64,000 nucleotides of DNA from assembly GCF_028330965.1 (NCBI RefSeq), contig NZ_JAQMUB010000044.1, positions 1-64,000 on the forward strand, written 5' to 3'. Below the pieces are notes generated by a model. The model was not told the origin of the DNA. It saw nothing but the letters and a program-made list of their open reading frames with translations, and searched no databases. Positions 43,790 to 52,787 of the stretch are shown piece after piece (the first letter of the stretch is position 1; every line of letters starts with the position of its first letter). Position numbers and translations under genes: made by a program. The DNA comes from Oscillatoria sp. CS-180. GTDB lineage: Bacteria > Cyanobacteriota > Cyanobacteriia > Phormidesmidales > Phormidesmidaceae.

Positions 43790-44281
43790 ATGGCTACCGA
43801 GGACTTTTCTGAGCTGCTTTTAGCCAGTCGATTTTATTTGAAGCTGGAGCTGCAAATTGGTGGCGGTAGCGAAACGGTGGACGCGGTATTCCTGGAATGT
43901 CGGCGGTTTCAACGATCGCAAAAAGCCATCTCCATCGTGGAAGTGACGGCGAACCAATGGGCTAAGGCCAAGTATGGGCAGCTTTTGACGACCCACGTTC
44001 CAGGACATGTTGCTACGGAGAATCTCATGTTGAAGCGGGGGCTCACCAATTCCATGACGTTGTGGAATTGGTTTAACCAGGTGGAACTTGGTCAGTGGAA
44101 AGATCACGAAGCTGAGGGAGCTTTGAGCATTTTTGATCAGGCTGGTGGTGAGCAAGCCCGCTATGACTTTCAAGGAGCTTGGCCTATGCGATACACGATG
44201 TCCGAAGTGAACGCGAAGAGCACCGAGGTTGCGATCGAGGAGTTGGAGCTAGCCGTCTCGTCGTTGACGCGATCGCAGTGA
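43790..44281 (+). CDS. Inner tube protein 2 (T4 gp19-like)
   Basis: A 163-residue paralogue of the preceding tube protein, starting three bases after its stop. It shares the same plan: LLLASRFYLKLELQIGGG, FQRSQKAISIVEVTA, TLWNWFNQVELGQW, LSIFDQAGGEQARYDFQGAW. Extracellular CIS often encode two or three tube paralogues, with the minor forms near the baseplate. The first has a shorter central loop than this one. No sign of degradation. Confidence 0.88.
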   Translation: MATEDFSELLLASRFYLKLELQIGGGSETVDAVFLECRRFQRSQKAISIVEVTANQWAKAKYGQLLTTHVPGHVATENLMLKRGLTNSMTLWNWFNQVELGQWKDHEAEGALSIFDQAGGEQARYDFQGAWPMRYTMSEVNAKSTEVAIEELELAVSSLTRSQ

Positions 44282-44425
44282 GGTGACGGAGAAATGCTCA
44301 TTGGGGATTGACAATTTTGGATGGATTAACACAAATAACCCACTTTTCAAGCCTCTACATCAGTGAGGACTCAATCAGTAAGGACTACGAAGTGAAACCA
44401 AGGGGGATAGGAGAGGTGTATCCGT

Positions 44426-44794
44426 ATGTTTCAGACAGAGTTTGACTTCACACTACCCAAGGGTTATCTCGATGGCGAGGGCAATCTCCATCGCCAGGGC
44501 GTGATGCGCCTAGCAAAAGCGATGGATGAAATTGTGCCGCTGAAAGATCCGCGCGTGAAGAGCAACCCTGCCTATGCCACGGTGTTGATTCTGTCGCGAG
44601 TAGTTGTGCGTTTAGGGGCTTTGGAATCAGTCAGTCCGCGCGTGATCGAAAACCTGTATGCCGTAGACCTGAACCATCTTTATGATCTCTATCGTCACAT
44701 CAATGACCTCGATCCCCTCCCACCAGAAAACGGACAATCTGTAGCTCAGCCGAGTGGCTCAACGATGCCCCCTGAGCAAGGAGGTGCGCCATGA
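44426..44794 (+). CDS. CIS-associated protein, homologue of the 60874 gene
   Basis: A 122-residue protein, EFDFTLPKGYLDGEGNLHRQ then GVMRLAKAMDEIVPLKDPRV and ILSRVVVRLGALESVSPRVI. It is clearly homologous to the product of 60874-61254 (EFDFILPKGLIDDRGHLHRQ). Proteins of this kind accompany tail genes of extracellular injection systems and resemble phage tail-assembly chaperones. The C-terminus lacks the cysteine pair seen in the paralogue. AGGAGAGG precedes ATG 44426, and its stop overlaps the start of the next gene (ATGA). Confidence 0.7.
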   Translation: MFQTEFDFTLPKGYLDGEGNLHRQGVMRLAKAMDEIVPLKDPRVKSNPAYATVLILSRVVVRLGALESVSPRVIENLYAVDLNHLYDLYRHINDLDPLPPENGQSVAQPSGSTMPPEQGGAP

Positions 44795-47283
44795 GACTGC
44801 CGGACTTTGTAAATCGCATTCGCCGCAAATTCAGCGAAGTTGGCAACTTTGTTAGGAATCCTGAGCAGGTGATTTATCGCCACGGACGTAAAGTTGCTCT
44901 GGAAAAATATGAACAAATGCCTCTTCCGGGAAAAGGGGCAAAGCAGCAGGGGGCAGAGGAGGCTGTCAAACAAAAGGGAACCGTTCAGGAACGATTATCG
45001 CAGGCGATCGCCCGTCCTAAGCGAGCAAAGACCGCGATCGCAACCGCTTCACACGCTCCAACTCCAATCACTGCCACGGCGATCGCGCCCTCTCCTGAAG
45101 CACCGACCTGGGTCGATCCAGACTTTGCGGTTCTGCAACCGGGTGATGTATTAACCCGGGGATGGGTGGGTCGATACACCGTGGGTGAATGTCTGCAAGA
45201 GCGAGGTTGGATGCGGCTTTATGAAGGCATTCAGGACAACGGGCAGGACGCAGTCTGGATTTATGAATATCGTTTGAGCGATTCTGTTTTTCGGTCGAGA
45301 GATATTCAAGCACGTCGCACCGCATTCAAGCAAATTATCGACCTCAACTCTCGATTGGGCGATGGGTCTGACTTTCGCATTCTGAAACTGCGGGATGTGA
45401 TTACGGCGGTGCAGCAGCCCTGCTACCTAATCACCAAAGCATTGCCCGGCAGCCAGGGCTTGACTGAATATTTAGAAAATCGCCATCAGCCGTTTTCGCC
45501 CAGTCAGGTGCGGGAGTTCCTGCGGCAGGTGCTTCAGTCATTGCAGTATTTGCAGGCTTACCAAGTTCACTGGCCGGACGGTTCTTCACAAACCGGCTTG
45601 CCCCACGGACGCCTGACCCCAGAAAGTCTATGGATACGGTTTTCTGAGGCGAAGCTGCCGACTCAAGGAGACTCCTTTTTTGTTTATCTCTCTCGCCTAG
45701 CGTTGTGGGAGCATTTGTTTTACGCAGGGGAGTTGCCGATTCAAGACATCGCTAAAACAACTCAAGCATTGGGCGCGATCGCAGACGACTTCAATGCATT
45801 GGGAAGGATGGCGTTCCTATTACTGACCGATAATGCTCAAGCTAATCCAGCAGATTTGCAGGCATGGCCCGATGACCCCCAGGCGCGATCGCTCTATCCC
45901 TTTATTTGTCGCTTGCTAGGGGTCGGACCTGAAGAACCGTTCAAAAGTCCGGACACGGCGATCACAGCGCTCAGGGCTTTGCCACCAACTTTTGTTACCC
46001 CCATTGAAACAACTCCCTCAGAAGACACGCCGGTAGAAACTTCTGTTGACGAGTCGAGACGCTGGCTGTGGTGGCTCATGGGCCTCATTTTATTGGGAGC
46101 AGGGTTCTCAATGGTGTGGCAATTACTGCGAGGGAGAGCACCATTGGAACTGGTTGGCCCCGTCTGTGAAGAAGCCGATGGCTGCATTCTCAGTCTTGGT
46201 CGCTTTGGTGAATCCACGAGCCTGACCTATGGATTTGAACCGGGTAGTTACTGGAAAGAAAGCTTTTCCAGGTCGCTGAGGAGTCCTGTTGAAAGTCCAA
46301 ACCGCTCCGTCATGCTGGAGGAGAGCCTTGAAAGACGAGCCGATGTCCCGTCTGCAACTTTGATACGGACGAATGTTGCCCTGCGCGATCGCCAAGATTT
46401 GCTCACTCAAATTCAACGGGGGCAGTTGCAGGCCGGTTTTGTGCGGGGAGGGCAAGCGCTGCCTCCGGGCCTTGCTGAAACGACCGTCGCCTATGACGGC
46501 ATTGCTGTTTTCGTGATTTATAGCGATGCCCAGCGCGATCGCACTCTTCCCAAACTCGTGAATGGGCAAATCTCGCTGACGGAACTGCGGCGGTTGTTCA
46601 CTCAGCAGCAGCAGACTCTCGGTCAGGAGGACACGCCGGTCCAGCTTTACGTCCCACAGGGCTATCTCAAATCTAACGAAGCGGCAGAGACGATCGCCCT
46701 TTTCCGCGAACTCGTTTTTGACACTCCTGAAGACAAAGCTCAGTTCGATGCGGTGCAGCGCCAAGTTTTAACTGAAGTCACCGCCTTGGATACTCGACCT
46801 GATAGCATCTATGCCCATATGCTCAACGATTTTGAGACTCAGGCAAATACAGACCAGCCCATTATGGGAGTCGGTTTTGATCGCATCAGCCGCATGAATG
46901 GACAATGCTCCGTCTATCCGCTCGCGATCGCGCATCAAGGAAAAACCTATCCCGTTCTGGTGGGCAACAACGGACCAACCGATTGGGAAACGGACCTGTG
47001 CGCTGATAGAGGAGCGTACTGGGTGAACTCAGATAGTTTTCAGCCGCCGAATGGCAACGTCAACCACCGCTATCCCTTGGCCTATCCGATGGCGGTGGCT
47101 CATCCCGAAAGGTGCTTAGACGTTGGTGCTGATCCAGAATGCCAGCCTCCCGGTCAAGCATTGGTCGATCAGCTCTTAAGTGTAGAGGGTCAATATTTAC
47201 TGAGTGAAGTAGGGCTGGTGCCTATTGAACCTATCGGGCGGATTCGTCGTTTTTTATGGAGGGGAAATGATGTCATCCAATAA
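44791..47283 (+). CDS. Pseudokinase, transmembrane, phosphate-binding-protein-like fusion
   Basis: An 830-residue protein. After a basic, alanine/proline-rich linker, residues 115-390 look like a Ser/Thr-kinase fold (GRYTVGECLQERGWMRLYEG). The catalytic loop reads LPHGRLTPESLWI (His272), so the catalytic Asp is Arg, and no DFG is visible; it should be a pseudokinase. One transmembrane helix lies near residues 424-446 (RWLWWLMGLILLGAGFSMVW). The C-terminal part resembles a PstS-like substrate-binding domain (VAYDGIAVFVIYSDAQ, VNGQISLTELRRLF). AAGGAGGTG precedes the ATG. A ligand sensor across the membrane linked to the injection machine is a possible role. Confidence 0.78.
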   Translation: MRLPDFVNRIRRKFSEVGNFVRNPEQVIYRHGRKVALEKYEQMPLPGKGAKQQGAEEAVKQKGTVQERLSQAIARPKRAKTAIATASHAPTPITATAIAPSPEAPTWVDPDFAVLQPGDVLTRGWVGRYTVGECLQERGWMRLYEGIQDNGQDAVWIYEYRLSDSVFRSRDIQARRTAFKQIIDLNSRLGDGSDFRILKLRDVITAVQQPCYLITKALPGSQGLTEYLENRHQPFSPSQVREFLRQVLQSLQYLQAYQVHWPDGSSQTGLPHGRLTPESLWIRFSEAKLPTQGDSFFVYLSRLALWEHLFYAGELPIQDIAKTTQALGAIADDFNALGRMAFLLLTDNAQANPADLQAWPDDPQARSLYPFICRLLGVGPEEPFKSPDTAITALRALPPTFVTPIETTPSEDTPVETSVDESRRWLWWLMGLILLGAGFSMVWQLLRGRAPLELVGPVCEEADGCILSLGRFGESTSLTYGFEPGSYWKESFSRSLRSPVESPNRSVMLEESLERRADVPSATLIRTNVALRDRQDLLTQIQRGQLQAGFVRGGQALPPGLAETTVAYDGIAVFVIYSDAQRDRTLPKLVNGQISLTELRRLFTQQQQTLGQEDTPVQLYVPQGYLKSNEAAETIALFRELVFDTPEDKAQFDAVQRQVLTEVTALDTRPDSIYAHMLNDFETQANTDQPIMGVGFDRISRMNGQCSVYPLAIAHQGKTYPVLVGNNGPTDWETDLCADRGAYWVNSDSFQPPNGNVNHRYPLAYPMAVAHPERCLDVGADPECQPPGQALVDQLLSVEGQYLLSEVGLVPIEPIGRIRRFLWRGNDVIQ

Positions 47284-47440
47284 TCCGCCAGAACAGGCTG
47301 CACTGATTCAACTCGCCAGTGAAGTGCTGGATTCGCCCACGCTATTGCGCCAGCTGAGCGATCGCGTCTATGGCCTCTTGTTGACTGAATTGCACTATCA
47401 GCGCGATCGCTCTGGTTCCCTTCGTCGGAGGCTGCCATGA
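47267..47440 (+). CDS. Small CIS-associated protein
   Basis: A 57-residue protein with ATG 47267, overlapping the previous gene by 17 bases and the next by four (ATGA). It is helical: MMSSNNPPEQAALIQLASEV, then TLLRQLSDRVYGLLLTEL and a basic tail. Short proteins of this kind sit between tube and baseplate genes in extracellular CIS loci. GGAGGGGAAATG provides a ribosome site. Function unknown. Confidence 0.65.
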   Translation: MMSSNNPPEQAALIQLASEVLDSPTLLRQLSDRVYGLLLTELHYQRDRSGSLRRRLP

Positions 47441-47952
47441 CTCAAGGTCCCCAGTTCAACTACGTCACTGCCAATCGGTTTTATGTCGAAATCGATAGCG
47501 AAATTGCCGCTTCATTCAGCGAATGTGCAGGACTTGGAATTACTTTACAGGTGCAGCCTTTGGTGGAAGGGGGCGTCAACGACCAGCAGCGGTTTTTGCT
47601 AGATGCCCCTAAATTCTCAAACGTCACGCTGAAGCGGGGCGTCACTGACAGTCTAGATTTTTGGAACTGGTTGCAAAAGATTCTTGACAATGAAACGAAT
47701 CAGCGCCGCAATGTCAGCATTTTGCTCTTCAGCCAGGCGGGAGAGACTATGCAGTGCTGGACCCTGATCGGCGCTGTGCCCATCGGGTGGAAGGCTGACG
47801 CCCTACAGGCCCGATCAGAAGCCGTGGCGCTGGAGGAACTGACGCTTGCCTATGAAGGGTTGAAGATCGAAGGCAATAATTCCGGCAGCGGATTTGCCCA
47901 ACAATCTCAAGGGCGGGATACAAGCTCCGGCTACTTTGCAGGGAAATCGTGA
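47437..47952 (+). CDS. Third tube-like protein (T4 gp19-like)
   Basis: A 171-residue tube-family protein: FNYVTANRFYVEIDSEIAAS, FSECAGLGITLQVQPLVEGG, FSNVTLKRGVTDSLDFWNWL, and ALEELTLAYEGLKIEGN. It is more distant from the two tube proteins at 43328 and 43790 than they are from each other, and may cap the tube or join it to the spike. The C-terminal 25 residues are polar and probably disordered. The ATG overlaps the preceding stop. Confidence 0.85.
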   Translation: MTQGPQFNYVTANRFYVEIDSEIAASFSECAGLGITLQVQPLVEGGVNDQQRFLLDAPKFSNVTLKRGVTDSLDFWNWLQKILDNETNQRRNVSILLFSQAGETMQCWTLIGAVPIGWKADALQARSEAVALEELTLAYEGLKIEGNNSGSGFAQQSQGRDTSSGYFAGKS

Positions 47953-47954
47953 TT

Positions 47955-50279
47955 ATGGCTGATTGGAATCGCTGGCAAACGCTACCACTGCTGAACTGGG
48001 GACGTCCCCTGGGTCGTCGGGTAAGAGTACCCTTGGGACGATTTACAGACGTGTCCAGCCGCGATAGGGGTATGCCGCATGGGCAACCCCTGGCAGCTTA
48101 TCTATTGGGCTATCCGATTCCGCCGATTGAGGAGTTGCAGACCGCCCTTTCGCTCCCTGCTTCAGCCTCCTCTTCCGAATTGCAGGACCTGCCTTTTATA
48201 GGGCAAGCCTCTTCCCTGCAACAAAAACCACCGCCCGAAGTATCCCCTGACGATCAATTCAAACCAGCTGCCGACACCCCTCCCCTACAAGCCCAGTTCA
48301 CGTCCCCACCTGCTGCTGCCGCTCCGGTACCGAACCGCTCAGACGATCCCCCGGTTGAGACCACGCCGTTTGATCCTCTGGAGTCGCAGAGCAATGGGGT
48401 TTCTACGGAGTTGGATGTCACTCGCGTTGAGAGGGAAGACCTACCTCAATCGGCACTGGCAACACCCGAGGGAACGAGGTCAGCGATCGCCCCTGAAACG
48501 ATCACGATGCCGGAAGATGAGCCAGAACCTCTAGCTGCCGGTGACTCAAACCACATTCAGCCCAGCTCCGTCTTAAACAAAAGCGACGATCCTTTACGGC
48601 TAGGCGATACACCAACTGAGCCTCCAGCCAATAGAGACCTCATTCAGCCTCAAATGCTGAACAACGCTGTGCCCCCTGATGCCTCCAATCCAGACTTGGC
48701 CAAAAGCGACACCGGTTTTGATTACGTCACGTCCACAGATCCCTTACCTAGTCCCTCTACCCCAGAGGTTGTTGCAACAGACATAACCGGATTTCGCGAA
48801 CAGCCCTCCCTGCGAGACTCATCAGCGCTTAAGACTGTGCCGTCTGGAGAGGAGATCCCAGCTGAACAGCCAACTCGACAAGACGCCCCAACCCCTGAAA
48901 CTCTGCCATCCATCGCCACAACTTCAGATCAACCCCCTTCAGCAAAAGAGACAAGCAACCTCCCTGACTTGCCAGAATTAGACTCAAAGTCTGCTGCCCC
49001 TGCTGCCCTGCCCTCAAAACCTGGAGTTCCTGACAAATCTGGAGAGAAAATCACAAGCCCCGCAGCTCCCACAGCCCCTGCAAAGATCCCTGATCAAGAC
49101 GTGGAGATTAGCGAGTCCAGTTTTTCTGAGGATGAAGCGATCGCTCAGCCTCATCTTCCCTTCGAACAGGCCGTTGTTCAACGCACCACTGAACTCGCCC
49201 ATTCCGATACGGACATCGCAAATGCTGACCAACCTGGCCCCCAGCCTGTCATCCCTAATGCGGAACTTCAGACGGTGGTTCCTGCTGAGCACCTGAAGAA
49301 CAGTGACATTAACGCCGCCCCTGTTGACTTTCAGGAGGCGTCCACTACATCCCAAACGCCCTATCAGCCTGAACAAATCCCACGACTACCATCCGTTCAG
49401 CGATATGGGGAATCTGCCAAGTTTCGAGGTTTACCGCGATCGCACCGCTCTCCTTTGGTCGAGCTAGAAGACTACCAGGTTCAGCCAATCTCTACGCCGT
49501 CTGTAGACCCACCTGCTCTGACGCCTGCTGACTTCTCCAGCAAAGACCCACTACCCCCAATGTCACCAACATCGCCGTCAACTTTAGAACGGTCCCTACA
49601 AAACCTAACTTCGCCAACCGTAGATTCTGCAAACTTGCCCTCTCAGCAGCCCTCGTCTTTTCAGCTACGGACGCCAGAGCCTCCTGGCTGGCCTACCAAG
49701 CAGCAGCCGAACCTGGGGAAGATTCAGCCGACCTTACCGGTTCAGATGCGATCGCTAGAGTCTCCTGTTGCTAATGAGTGGGCAACTCAGTTCGATTTAG
49801 AATCCAACTTTGACAATTCTGACTTTGATCTTGAAGCAGACGATTTTTCCTTGGATGATCTGGAGCCAGATGACGCGATCGCCCCTGAAACCGATACCGA
49901 AGCTGCGTCTATCAACATCACTGAATCCCCCGAAGTTCCTGCTTCCGAAACTGACCCAGCGGCAGAGACAAACCACGAAGCAATAACCCTCACTGCCGAC
50001 ATTGCCAGGGCTAGCGCTGATGACGAAAGGCTGGATCACTTAGCGGAATGGGTATACGGAGAATTGCGATCGCACCTCCGCCTCAAACCAGAAACCCATT
50101 TTGGTCGATCAGCTTCCTTCACACTTTGGTACCCGCAGCATCCCAGCTTTGCCACACCAACAGCGCGATCGGAACGAAGTTTTCCGATGCTGCCCTTGCC
50201 GCCCAAATTACATCAGCTCACTACTCTCGTTCGCCAGGAAGTAGAGTCTCGCCTACAACACGATTGGGAAAGAACATAG
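47955..50279 (+). CDS. Long proline-rich, probably disordered CIS protein
   Basis: A protein of about 774 residues; ATG 47955 (MADWNRWQTLPLLNWGRPLG) is preferred to the GTG at 47949. The first 60 residues may be structured. About 600 residues then consist of S, P, D, E and T with few hydrophobic groups and no repeat unit, so they are probably unfolded. A folded C-terminal end (LDHLAEWVYGELRSHLRLKP) follows, of about 80 residues. Position in the core operon suggests a structural or tethering role; a tape-measure function is possible, but helical character is absent. No homologue is recognised. Confidence 0.6.
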   Translation: MADWNRWQTLPLLNWGRPLGRRVRVPLGRFTDVSSRDRGMPHGQPLAAYLLGYPIPPIEELQTALSLPASASSSELQDLPFIGQASSLQQKPPPEVSPDDQFKPAADTPPLQAQFTSPPAAAAPVPNRSDDPPVETTPFDPLESQSNGVSTELDVTRVEREDLPQSALATPEGTRSAIAPETITMPEDEPEPLAAGDSNHIQPSSVLNKSDDPLRLGDTPTEPPANRDLIQPQMLNNAVPPDASNPDLAKSDTGFDYVTSTDPLPSPSTPEVVATDITGFREQPSLRDSSALKTVPSGEEIPAEQPTRQDAPTPETLPSIATTSDQPPSAKETSNLPDLPELDSKSAAPAALPSKPGVPDKSGEKITSPAAPTAPAKIPDQDVEISESSFSEDEAIAQPHLPFEQAVVQRTTELAHSDTDIANADQPGPQPVIPNAELQTVVPAEHLKNSDINAAPVDFQEASTTSQTPYQPEQIPRLPSVQRYGESAKFRGLPRSHRSPLVELEDYQVQPISTPSVDPPALTPADFSSKDPLPPMSPTSPSTLERSLQNLTSPTVDSANLPSQQPSSFQLRTPEPPGWPTKQQPNLGKIQPTLPVQMRSLESPVANEWATQFDLESNFDNSDFDLEADDFSLDDLEPDDAIAPETDTEAASINITESPEVPASETDPAAETNHEAITLTADIARASADDERLDHLAEWVYGELRSHLRLKPETHFGRSASFTLWYPQHPSFATPTARSERSFPMLPLPPKLHQLTTLVRQEVESRLQHDWERT

Positions 50280-50317
50280 GCCAGAGTTTTTAAAGCCTAG
50301 CTTCACCCAGTTCAATG

Positions 50318-50373
50318 CCAACAACCAACAACCAACAACCAATAACCAATAACCAACAACCAACAACCAACAA
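50318..50373 (+). repeat. Eight CCAACAA-type heptamers running into a start codon
   Basis: Eight consecutive seven-base units, CCAACAA or CCAATAA, fill positions 50318-50373; CC then ATG follows at 50376. The units are nearly exact. Heptamer STRR families are known from cyanobacteria. No purine-rich ribosome site lies between repeat and ATG. Confidence 0.85.
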
Positions 50374-50375
50374 CC

Positions 50376-50900
50376 ATGAAATTCTTCAAAGCTCAGCTTA
50401 AAGCTAAATCTGGCGGTGAGGACATCACCTTCATGTTCAATCCTAAAGAATTGTCATTTTCAAGCACTGTTCAAACAACGGATAATCCAGGGGCAAGATC
50501 GACTCGTTCTGGCAGTCCTCGCGTGAGTTTCAATAATCTGTCGCCTCGGCAAATTATGATCAAAGAAATCTGGTTCGATACTTACGAAACAGGCAAAGAC
50601 GTTATCAAAGAACATATGAAGCTTTTTATCAATTCAGTGAAATTCGACAAAAAAGAAAGCTTCCAGCGCCCACCCATCTATTCATTTATATGGGGTGGAA
50701 ATATCTATTTTGAATATTGCTTTATTGAGCAGCTAAGTTACCGCCTAACCAAGTTTTTACCTAATGGTCAACCCGTGCGAGCTGTGATTGATTCGTTAGT
50801 GCTTAAAGAAACCGAAAAACTATCAGACGATGCAGCAGGTCTGCGTAGTTCTCAAGAAGATTCAGGAGATAACCGTCAAAATCGCAATAAAGGAGGATAG
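50376..50900 (+). CDS. CIS tube/LysM-region protein (Afp7/gp53-like)
   Basis: A 174-residue protein with FFKAQLKAKSGGEDITFMFN at its start and IWGGNIYFEYCFIEQLSYRL, the conserved core of the injection-system tube-initiator family (Afp7/Pvc7-like, related to T4 gp53). Many members carry a C-terminal LysM domain; here the C-terminus is a short polar tail instead. The product sits between tube and spike in other systems and starts tube assembly. The heptamer repeat directly upstream leaves no Shine-Dalgarno site. A spacer of about 120 bases precedes the spike gene. Confidence 0.85.
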   Translation: MKFFKAQLKAKSGGEDITFMFNPKELSFSSTVQTTDNPGARSTRSGSPRVSFNNLSPRQIMIKEIWFDTYETGKDVIKEHMKLFINSVKFDKKESFQRPPIYSFIWGGNIYFEYCFIEQLSYRLTKFLPNGQPVRAVIDSLVLKETEKLSDDAAGLRSSQEDSGDNRQNRNKGG

Positions 50901-51024
50901 GTTCACCGTGTAAATCAAAGGATAGAACCCAATATTTTCACAATACGAACTTCGATTTTTTAATTCTCTAATTGAAACAGTAACTCATTCAAAACTCAAA
51001 ACCTAAAACCCCAATCTTTTACCC

Positions 51025-52731
51025 ATGCCCACCAGCTATCGCGCCCTACCAACTCTCAAACTTGATGATAAGGCTGCTCCAGACGACATCCTAGAAAATA
51101 TTTTGCAGATTATTGTTGAAGAAAGCCTGCATCGTCCTAGTTTGTTTACGCTGGTGATTCGTAACGATTATCAGTCAGGGATGACCAAAGATGATCCCTG
51201 GCGGCGGCAGAAGCAATTCTATATTGGACAAAAGATTTCCGTTGGATTTAAACCTAGTGTGCAAGAGGCTGAATCTAACTCTCGAAAAGGTTCAAATAAA
51301 GACTCCAAACAGCCTGAAAAAGGGGACCTTATTCACGGCGAAATTACAGCCTTTGAAACCCACTTTTCAGAGCGAACCCAAGCCCCCATCATTATTAGAG
51401 GCTATGACATTTCTCATCGACTCCATCGAGGAGTCCATAATCGCTCGTTTCAAGATATGACGGATAGCGATGTGGTCGAAAAGATTGCCGAAGAGGTATC
51501 GATCAAAACGGATCAAATTGACGCCAGTGGCGAACCCCATGATTATTTGTTTCAAGAGAATCAAACCAACATGGCCTTTTTGCGATCGCGGGCTGCCCGC
51601 ATTGGATTTGAACTTTTCATTCGTGATGGCAAACTCAATTTTCGCAAACCTCAGGCCCATGGTGACCCACTCAAACTGACCTGGCTGGAAGATGTGCGAA
51701 GCTTCCACGTGCGCGTGTCCAGCACAGAGCAGGTGCAGTCGGTTGAGGTGCGCGGTTGGGATTACACTACTAAGTCGCCAATTGTCTCCACGGCGCAGCG
51801 GGAGGAACTCATTACCGAAACCGATCAGGAAAAGACGGGTAGCGAGACGAGTACTGTCTTTAACGGGATGAAGGAATCTCCCAAAATGATCGTGTGCGAT
51901 CGCCCTATGTTCAAACGCAAAGAAGCCGATGCCATGGCCCAGGCGCTGTGCGATGAAATCGGCGGTGAATACGTAGTCGCCGATGCCAGAGCTGAGGGCA
52001 ATCCAGAGATTCGACCCGGTTTGCAGGTAGAGCTAGACGAACTGGGTCCCTATACGGGCAAGTACTACGTCACTGAAACCCGCCACGTCTACGCCGAGCG
52101 GAACTACGACACTGAGTTTTCTGTCCGAGGACTGCGCGGTGGCGACTTCCTCAATCTGCTGGTTCCCCCAACACCCACCAAGCCAGGACAAACACTCCTC
52201 GTCGGCATCGTCACCGACAACGAAGATCCCGACGACATGGGCCGGGTGAAGGTCAATTTCCCAACGCTGACCGAAGACCACAACAGCAACTGGGCACGAG
52301 TCGTCAGCATTGGAGCCGCTAACAGTCGTGGCTTCGACTGCTTACCCGAAATCAACGACGAAGTTTTAGTTGCCTTCGAACACGGCGATATCCATCGCCC
52401 TTATGTATTAGGCGGCGTTTGGAACGGAGAAGACGCCCCACCCAACCCCGTCAGCAAAAACGTGCAAGACGGCAAAGTCCGCCTCCGCACAATCCAGACT
52501 CGCACCGGACACAAGATTCAGTTTGTTGAAGAGAATCAGGCAGGCATTTGTATCAAAACGACAGGTGGACATGTTTTTCATTTAAATGATTCTGCCAAAG
52601 ATATCACCATGAGCTCTACAGGCAGCATCAACATTCAAGCTGTAGGCGAAATTAGCGTTAAAGGCGCAAAGATTATGCTGAACTCTGTAGGCGAAATTAG
52701 CGTTGAAGGCAAAAAGATTATGCTGAACTAA
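51025..52731 (+). CDS. VgrG-like baseplate spike protein
   Basis: A 568-residue spike protein. The N-terminal 370 residues correspond to the gp27/phage late control D domain (MTDSDVVEKIAEEVSIKTDQ). The OB-fold gp5-like domain follows with GIVTDNEDPDDMGRVKVNF and LPEINDEVLVAFEHGDIHRP, then a beta-helix start (SMSSTGSINIQAVGEISV). A 15-residue segment, VGEISVKGAKIMLNS, is repeated almost exactly at the C-terminus. It forms the trimeric needle under the tube; the PAAR protein encoded next should cap it. Extended at the end by repeat growth, it is otherwise normal. Confidence 0.93.
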   Translation: MPTSYRALPTLKLDDKAAPDDILENILQIIVEESLHRPSLFTLVIRNDYQSGMTKDDPWRRQKQFYIGQKISVGFKPSVQEAESNSRKGSNKDSKQPEKGDLIHGEITAFETHFSERTQAPIIIRGYDISHRLHRGVHNRSFQDMTDSDVVEKIAEEVSIKTDQIDASGEPHDYLFQENQTNMAFLRSRAARIGFELFIRDGKLNFRKPQAHGDPLKLTWLEDVRSFHVRVSSTEQVQSVEVRGWDYTTKSPIVSTAQREELITETDQEKTGSETSTVFNGMKESPKMIVCDRPMFKRKEADAMAQALCDEIGGEYVVADARAEGNPEIRPGLQVELDELGPYTGKYYVTETRHVYAERNYDTEFSVRGLRGGDFLNLLVPPTPTKPGQTLLVGIVTDNEDPDDMGRVKVNFPTLTEDHNSNWARVVSIGAANSRGFDCLPEINDEVLVAFEHGDIHRPYVLGGVWNGEDAPPNPVSKNVQDGKVRLRTIQTRTGHKIQFVEENQAGICIKTTGGHVFHLNDSAKDITMSSTGSINIQAVGEISVKGAKIMLNSVGEISVEGKKIMLN

Positions 52732-52787
52732 GTTGCTACAAAGCTCATGAGACCTACTCCATTTCACTTCTTAAGGATTTAATTGTC

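Noticed and set aside
50318-50373. Possible CRISPR-like array
   Set aside because: Units are seven bases with no spacers, so it is a short tandem repeat.
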